NCBI GenBank assembly: GCA_029216955.1
Contig: JANAVB010003400.1
Coordinates: 20,347,988-20,411,987 of the forward strand
Source: Iris pallida
Taxonomy: Eukaryota > Streptophyta > Magnoliopsida > Asparagales > Iridaceae
Direction of reading: 5' to 3'
Length of the DNA: 64,000 nucleotides
This document shows, in pieces, positions 58,396-64,000 of this stretch. The notes beneath the pieces were generated by a model. It ran no database searches. It was not told where the DNA came from and saw nothing but the letters and a program-made list of their open reading frames with translations. The translations under genes and the position numbers were made by a program. Every line of letters begins with the position of its first letter. The stretch's first letter is position 1.

Positions 58396-61300
58396 TAAAT
58401 TTAAATGTTTATGCATTGATACCAAAGACTAACATGTCAGGACCCTACAAGAAATGGGTACCAAGAGTTTCATCTGCAAACTGTTTTGTAGGTGGGACGT
58501 CCTTCACATGCTAGAAGCAAATGGATCCTCGACAGCGGTTGCTCACGGCACATGACCGGTGATGCATCATTATTCGCAACACTGTCGAAGAAGAATAAAG
58601 AAGGATACGTCTCATTCGGTAATAATTTGAGAGGATACATAATCGGTATCGGTGACATTGGTAAGGCTCCCTACCATGTGATTAAAGATGTTTGTCTAGT
58701 TACCGAGTTAAAACATAATCTGCTCAGCATAAACCATTTAGCTGATCACGATTATGGCATTAACTTCGTCAAAGACAAATGTACTATAGTTGATAGCTCA
58801 ACTGGCAGTACTATCTTTAAAGGTATCAGGGAAGACAACATATATGTTTTCTATTTGTTAGAAGATACTAACAAAGCAGGTAGATGCTTGATGGCCAAGA
58901 GCATTGAGAGTCAACTATAGCATATGAGCCTCGGTCATGTAAACATGGACACAATTTCAAACTATCCACAAAGAAGTTGGTACGCGGCTTACCGGACATA
59001 TCTTTCAAGAAGGATACGGTATGTAGCAAATGTGAAAAGAACAAAGCTACCCGATCCGTCTTTTAAGTCCAAGAACATTGTAAGTACCACTAAACCTCTA
59101 CAATTATTGCATATGGATTTATTTGGACCTAGTAGAATTGCTAGTCTAGGTGGTAAGTTATATGCATTTGTCATTGTAGATGATTTCTCTAGATACACGT
59201 GGGTATATTTTCTTGCACGCAAGAACGATGCTTTGTCAGAATTCATCACCTTTTGCAAGAAAGTACATAATGAAAAAAGGTTTCATGATTACTCGCATTC
59301 GTAGTGATCATGGCGACGAATTTGAGAATGCAGAATTCAAGCAATTCTGTGACACACGGTTATTTGCATGAGTTTTCCTGCCCTAGGACTCCACAACAAA
59401 ATGGAGTTGTGGAACGTAAGAACAAGACTCTATCTGAAATGGCTAGAGTAATGTTGAACCAGTTTAGTCTACCTAGATACTTTTGGGCTGAAGCTGTCAA
59501 TACAACGTGCTATATTCTCAATAGGGTTCTGATTCGACCTATATCGAAGAAAACTCTCTATGGGTTATGGTTTGATAGAACACCCAATGTTTCATATTTC
59601 AAGATATTTGGTTGTAAATGCTTTATTCTTAATACTAAAGACAACCTGAGTAAATTTGATGAAAAGGCCGATGAATGTATCTTTTTAGGTTATGCGGCAA
59701 AGAGCAAAGGGTACAGAGTCTTTAATAAGAGAATCATGATCATCGAAGAATCAATTAATGTCAAGTTTGATGAACTAAATCAACATTCAGTCGATGACGA
59801 TAATGAAGACGTAAGTACACCAAGTACAGCTACTGCAAAACCTTCATACAAAGATGCAGAACCTTCACACCAAGCACCATCTGAGTCTTCAAGCAAATCA
59901 CATATAGAACCAGAAGCCGAAACCAGCAATCCTGGGGATATGCCAAAAGAGATGAGATTCTTGGCAGATCATCCAAAGGACTTGGTAATTTGTGAGATTA
60001 CCAAGGGTGTAAGTACTCGTTCCTCTAATAAAGATATAGCTTCCTTTGTTGCTTTTATCTCACAGCTTGAACCCAAAAACATTGAAGAAGCATGTAGTGA
60101 TAATTTTTGGTTAGATGTTATGCAAGAGGAATTAAACCAATTCGAACGGAATCAAGTTTGGAAACTTGTTCCCAAGCCCATTGATCATCCGGTCATTGGC
60201 ACCCGTTGGGTATTCCGAAACAAACTGAACGAGAATGATTTAGTGACTCGTAATAAGGCTCGACTTGTAGCTCAAGGATACAATCAAGAAGAAGGTATCT
60301 ACTATGATGAGACTTATGTCCTAGTTGCGAGATTAGAATCCATTCGCATGTTATGTGCATTTGCATGTTTTCATAATTTCAAATTATTTCAAATGGATGT
60401 TAAAAGCGCATTTTTAAATGATTTTATAAAAGAAGAAGTTTACGTAGCTCAACCTCCAGGTTTTACTGATTTCAAAAATTCTGATTATGTTTTCAAGTTG
60501 AAGAAAGTCTTATACGGTTTGAAACAAGCCCCTCGTGCTTGGTACGATCGTCTAAGCTCTTTTCTACTTGACAATAGTTTTTCAAAGAGAATTTCAAAGG
60601 GAAAGGTTGACACTACATTGTTTATAAAATCTTTGAATAGCAATCTTTTTTTGATTCAAATATATGTAGATGATATTATTTTTGGATCCACTGATGAATC
60701 TCTTTGTCAAGAATCTTCAAAGTGTATGCAGAATGAGTTTGAGATGAGCATAATGGGAGAGCTTAAATTCTTTCTCGGACTGCAAATCAAACAAACCAAC
60801 AATGAGACGTTCATAAATCAAGCAAAGTACACAAAAGATTTATTAAAGAAGTTCGACCTGGAAGCAGTCAAACCACTTAGCACTCCAATGGCGACTTCAA
60901 CCAAGCTTGATATTGATGAACAAGGCAAACCCGTCGACATACGTAAGTATCGAGGTATGATCGGTAGCTTACTGTACTTAACTGCTAGTCGACCTGATAT
61001 TATGTTTAGTGTTTGCTTGTGTGCACATTTTCAAGCCAATCCTAAGGAATCACATCTGTGCGCAGTTAAGCGTATCTTCCGATACCTTAGAGGCACTTCT
61101 TCTGTCAGCTTATGGTATCCTAAAATCACGTCGTTTGACCTAACCGGTTATTCTGATGCTGATTTTGCTGGATGCAAAGTAGATAGAAAAAATACCAGCA
61201 GCACATGTCATTTTCTAAGAAAAGTCCTAGTCTCTTGGTTTAGCAAGAAGCAAAATTCTGTCGCATTATCAACAACTGAGGCCGAGTATATCGCCGCAGG

Positions 61301-61613
61301 ACGTTGTGCACAAATTTTGTGGATGAAGCAAACTTTAGAAGACTTTGGATTACATTTCACACACGTACCAATTTTCTGTGATAACACTAGTTCTATTAAT
61401 TTGACTAAGAATCCAGTACGTCATTCTCGTACTAAGCATATCGAGATTCGACATCATTTTCATAGAGATCATCAATAAAATGAAGATATAGACCTTGTAC
61501 ACATAGACACACAGAATCAATTGGCTGACATTTTCACAAAACCTCTAGCGGAAGATCGTTTCAATTATTTACGTCGAGAATTAAGAATTTTAGATGTCAA
61601 TGATATTAATTAA
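58396..61613 (+). pseudogene. pol: Element E protease, integrase, reverse transcriptase, RNase H
   Basis: Protease (WILDSGCSRHMTGD, about 58522) is in the frame 58492-58920. A TAG at 58918-58920 precedes the pre-integrase domain. Two frameshifts near 59275 (A-run) and 59353 split the integrase core (IRSDHGDEFEN, then PQQNGVVERKN). From 59304 to 61478 one long frame of 724 codons contains the integrase end, reverse transcriptase (YVDDIIFGS at 60663) and RNase H. A TAA at 61476-61478 interrupts it, and the same frame closes naturally at 61611-61613. The RT is otherwise well preserved. Confidence 0.93.
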
Positions 61614-62240
61614 TTTTGTTTTATTAATAATTTTTTTAATACTCAATAACTGTTTTCGAGACAAGCCTACAAAGAGTCTGTCTGTCACCACGACTATGGT
61701 CGAAGCGAAGTGGTACTTAACTGTTCCCCGGTGAACTCCCGTTAGCTGGGACAGTACTCCTACAGCTAATCTGAAACAGACGCCGAGTAACGAAAGTTAA
61801 TTTATAAAATAATATTAATTATATTATTCGAAGTTTAAAATTACTAAACTTTGAATTAAATATTTGAAATGAGTTGACGAAAAGGATGTGGCCCACAAGT
61901 TTTTTTTAAAAAAACTCAGGAGAACCCTAGGCAAATTCGGCCCGAGTTCGGTCCGAATTCGGCAAGAGTTCTGTTGGTGTTATATACTTTTTAGTCAGAA
62001 CCCGAGGCCCCATCCTCTTCATCTCTTCCAAACTTCATCAAAACAGCAGCAATAGCCGCCCGAAGTCCCCCAAAACCCTAGTTCTTCTCCACTTTGTTGC
62101 TTCCAATCTACGTGGAGAAATCAATCCAAACTTTGGATTCGTGCAGAGAATTCATCCCTCTACAATATACTTGAATTTCAGAAGGTATAACTCCTTCCCT
62201 CCACTTTCAATTTCGTAGGGTAATCTAGTTTTGGGAAAGA
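61614..62240 (+). other. Spacer between pol and the env-like ORF of E
   Basis: No coding signal. It includes a pyrimidine-rich, leader-like stretch at about 62000-62200 just before the ATG of the next ORF, plausibly the 5' region of a spliced subgenomic message. Confidence 0.5.
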
Positions 62241-62708
62241 ATGACTAAGGGATTAAATCCTTCCAAGAGGAAGAAGACTAATGCCAGTGAAGAGGCATCA
62301 TCTTCAGATCCGAATACGGATTTCCTCTTTTCCCCGGTCCAATCGGGTGACGGCGTGTCGGATGAGTTTTACTTCAAAACTCATGACCAAACTTTGCTAT
62401 GGTATGCCGACTTTGCCATGCGTACAATATGCACAGGCGCTCCGATCAAATGGACTGTATTTCCAGATCATCGTCCTTTATTTGAGGCATTAGGGTTACA
62501 CCGTCTCGCTACCCAACAATTCCCTATAGCTACTAATGCCCTTCGACTATTTTACTGTAACTTCGTGTTATACACTTTTACCGCACCTCTGGAGTTGGCA
62601 CATCTGGAGCTGGTCCTTCTGGACATGGTGGTCGTGCTAGGACTACTACTACTACTGATGATGATGATGATAATGAGGATGAGATGTGATTTAGACATTT
62701 TTGTCTAG
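62241..62708 (+). CDS. Env-like / plant-transposon-protein ORF of Sirevirus E, truncated
   Basis: A 155-residue frame in the position where Sireviruses carry an extra gene of unproven function. It begins with a basic stretch (SKRKKTNASEE). The middle matches the pattern of the putative plant transposon protein domain: a GL residue pair, then LRLFYCN in the place of the usual FY-N motif. The last ~40 residues are Leu/Val/Met-rich and probably out of frame, since the DNA there (about 62630-62690) is a GAT-type repeat that would encode an acidic tail in another frame. Relatives are several hundred residues long, so this is a remnant. Confidence 0.5.
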   Translation: MTKGLNPSKRKKTNASEEASSSDPNTDFLFSPVQSGDGVSDEFYFKTHDQTLLWYADFAMRTICTGAPIKWTVFPDHRPLFEALGLHRLATQQFPIATNALRLFYCNFVLYTFTAPLELAHLELVLLDMVVVLGLLLLLMMMMIMRMRCDLDIFV

Positions 62709-63200
62709 TTTGTCGTACTATTGTGACTGTTTATTGTCTTTGTTTACTTGGAAATGCTCCGATATTCCAAGCTAGTATCCGTACTTTTATTTGTGCTAGT
62801 TTTAGAACTTTTTGTGACATTTTCTGTGATGTTTGTCTGTTAAACATCGTTTTCTATTCTCTACTTTAGAGATTTATATCAGTTTAATACTATATAGCAT
62901 ATCTCGTTATAGCACTCTTTATCATGCTTCGATACTTTTTTAATATACCATGCCTGTGAACATTATAAATATTTCTTATATTTTTTTTGTTTCTTCACTG
63001 ATTATTGCTTATGCATATATTGCGGGGAAGCTCTCTTTTGCAATTGTTTTACTAAGTGACAACGGGAGAGAAATAAGATCTAACATCTTTTCTTAATCTT
63101 TTCTTTGTAAGATTACAGGAACAATTATTTTTACCGAAATTCGTTTTTGTTTTATCAAAGATACCAAAGATATTATATCAGTCAAGGTTTGTCAATTATC
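62709..63200 (+). other. 3' untranslated region of element E
   Basis: AT-rich sequence without a frame, ending at the polypurine tract. Nothing else recognised. Confidence 0.6.
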
Positions 63201-63214
63201 AAAATGGGGGAGAT
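63201..63214 (+). promoter_or_regulatory. Polypurine tract of element E
   Basis: AAAATGGGGGAGAT directly precedes the 3' LTR start. This purine run primes plus-strand DNA synthesis and has the form typical of Sireviruses. Confidence 0.85.
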
Positions 63215-63373
63215 TGTTGGCCCATTGGTCATGGTCAAACCTGATTTTAATAATTGATCAAACTCTGTCTCGATATACGGAGCTACTCAGATGTTTACTC
63301 AAGACGTTTTGGACACTTGGACACTGATCAAGATCGGATATCTACTCAGTTCAAGACCGAAACTATGTTTGCC
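63215..63373 (+). repeat. Truncated 3' LTR of element E
   Basis: The first ~158 bp match 55515-55672 with about five differences, then similarity stops abruptly. The junction has a 2-bp overlap (CC) between LTR and gag sequence. Confidence 0.9.
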
Positions 63374-64000
63374 TACCAATCATGCACCTCACACAACTTC
63401 AAAATGTCATTATTGTGGCCTCATTGGTCATATATCCTCTGCATGTAGAATCAGAAAGTTAGTAAATTTAAATGTTTATGCATTGATACCAAAGACTAAC
63501 ATGTCAGGACCCTACAAGAAATGGGTACCAAGAGTTTCATCTGCAAACTGTTTTGTAGGTGGGACGTCCTTCACATGCTAGAAGCAAATGGATCCTCGAC
63601 AGCGGTTGCTCACGGCACATGACCGGTGATGCATCATTATTCGCAATACTGTCGAAGAAGAATAAAGAAGGATACGTCTCATTCGGTAATAATTTGAGAG
63701 GATACATAATCGGTATCGGTGACATTGGTAAGGCTCCCTACCATGTGATTAAAGATGTTTGTCTAGTTACCGAGTTAAAACATAATCTGCTCAGCATAAA
63801 CCATTTAGCTGATCACGATTATGGCATTAACTTCGTCAAAGACAAATGTACTATAGTTGATAGCTCAACTGGCAGTACTATCTTTAAAGGTATCAGGGAA
63901 GACAACATATATGTTTTCTATTTGTTAGAAGATACTAACAAAGCAGGTAGATGCTTGATGGCCAAGAGCATTGAGAGTCAACTATAGCATATGAGCCTCG
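63372..64000 (+). pseudogene. Second copy of E gag-protease segment, runs off the window
   Basis: 63374-64000 matches 58307-58933 with one mismatch seen by eye (63645 region, C to T), at a constant offset of 5067 bp. It holds the second Gag zinc knuckle and the protease/pre-integrase start, including the same TAG. It is a segmental duplication or an assembly artefact, not an independent insertion, since no LTR start or TSD is present. Confidence 0.9.

Larger units (their letters stand above)
55515..63373 (+). mobile_element. Element E: Ty1/copia Sirevirus, rearranged at its 3' end
   Basis: The 5' LTR (55515-56573), PBS TGGTATCAGAGC (56576), coiled-coil-rich gag, copia-order pol, an env-like ORF and the polypurine tract AAAATGGGGGAGATT (63201-63214) are Sirevirus hallmarks. 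The 3' LTR starts at 63215 but is cut at about 63373, where a copy of the internal region begins. It is inserted in D3. Confidence 0.92.

Overview
The window is plant nuclear DNA, almost certainly from a flowering plant with a large, repeat-rich genome. I cannot name the species. The evidence is spliced genes with GT/AG introns, plant Ty1/copia and Ty3/gypsy chromovirus retrotransposons, a CACTA (En/Spm) transposon, hAT-type MITEs, an RTE-type LINE and tRNA-derived SINEs. There are no bacterial genes, operons or CRISPR arrays. The only host gene recognised is the C-terminal part of a tRNA-dihydrouridine synthase 3-like gene (DUS3), minus strand, five exons between 22955 and 27893.

Left block (1-20495) is a three-level nest. 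A CACTA element (left edge to 4682) lies in the 5' LTR of element A (4683-12020), which lacks coding capacity. A lies in the 5' LTR of element B (12021-20495), a Ty3/gypsy chromovirus whose gag-pol is nearly complete but broken by a few stops and one frameshift. Between B and DUS3 are a probable antisense LTR fragment (about 20500-21350) and a MITE with a perfect 8-bp target-site duplication (TSD).

Middle block (22955-41108) is DUS3 with its transposon-filled introns. One intron holds an RTE LINE that carries a MITE, and the same intron holds a SINE. Upstream of the first visible exon is copia element D2 (28107-38342, TSD AATAT), with its close relative D1 (28209-33316, TSD TCTCT) inside D2's own 5' LTR. 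After D2 come the second half of a ~310-bp tandem duplication that includes a DUS3 pseudo-exon, then a MITE split by a solo Sirevirus-like LTR. The N-terminal DUS3 exons are not visible, so either the gene has an intron longer than 36 kb or it is truncated.

Right block (41109-64000) is a third copia element of the same family, D3, split twice. Chromovirus C (42004-53347, TSD ACTGA) sits in its gag, and C's 3' LTR is in turn split by a B-related solo LTR (50164-53194, TSD TCTTC). Sirevirus E (from 55515) sits between its integrase and reverse transcriptase regions. E's 3' LTR breaks off after ~158 bp and continues into a near-identical second copy of E's own gag-protease region.

Every retrotransposon reading frame seen is disrupted, so I predict no autonomous activity from this locus. 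I found no undescribed protein system. The most informative features are the nesting with exact TSDs, the non-coding long-LTR element A with a PBS-like block shared with B, minisatellites inside LTRs, and the internal rearrangement of E.
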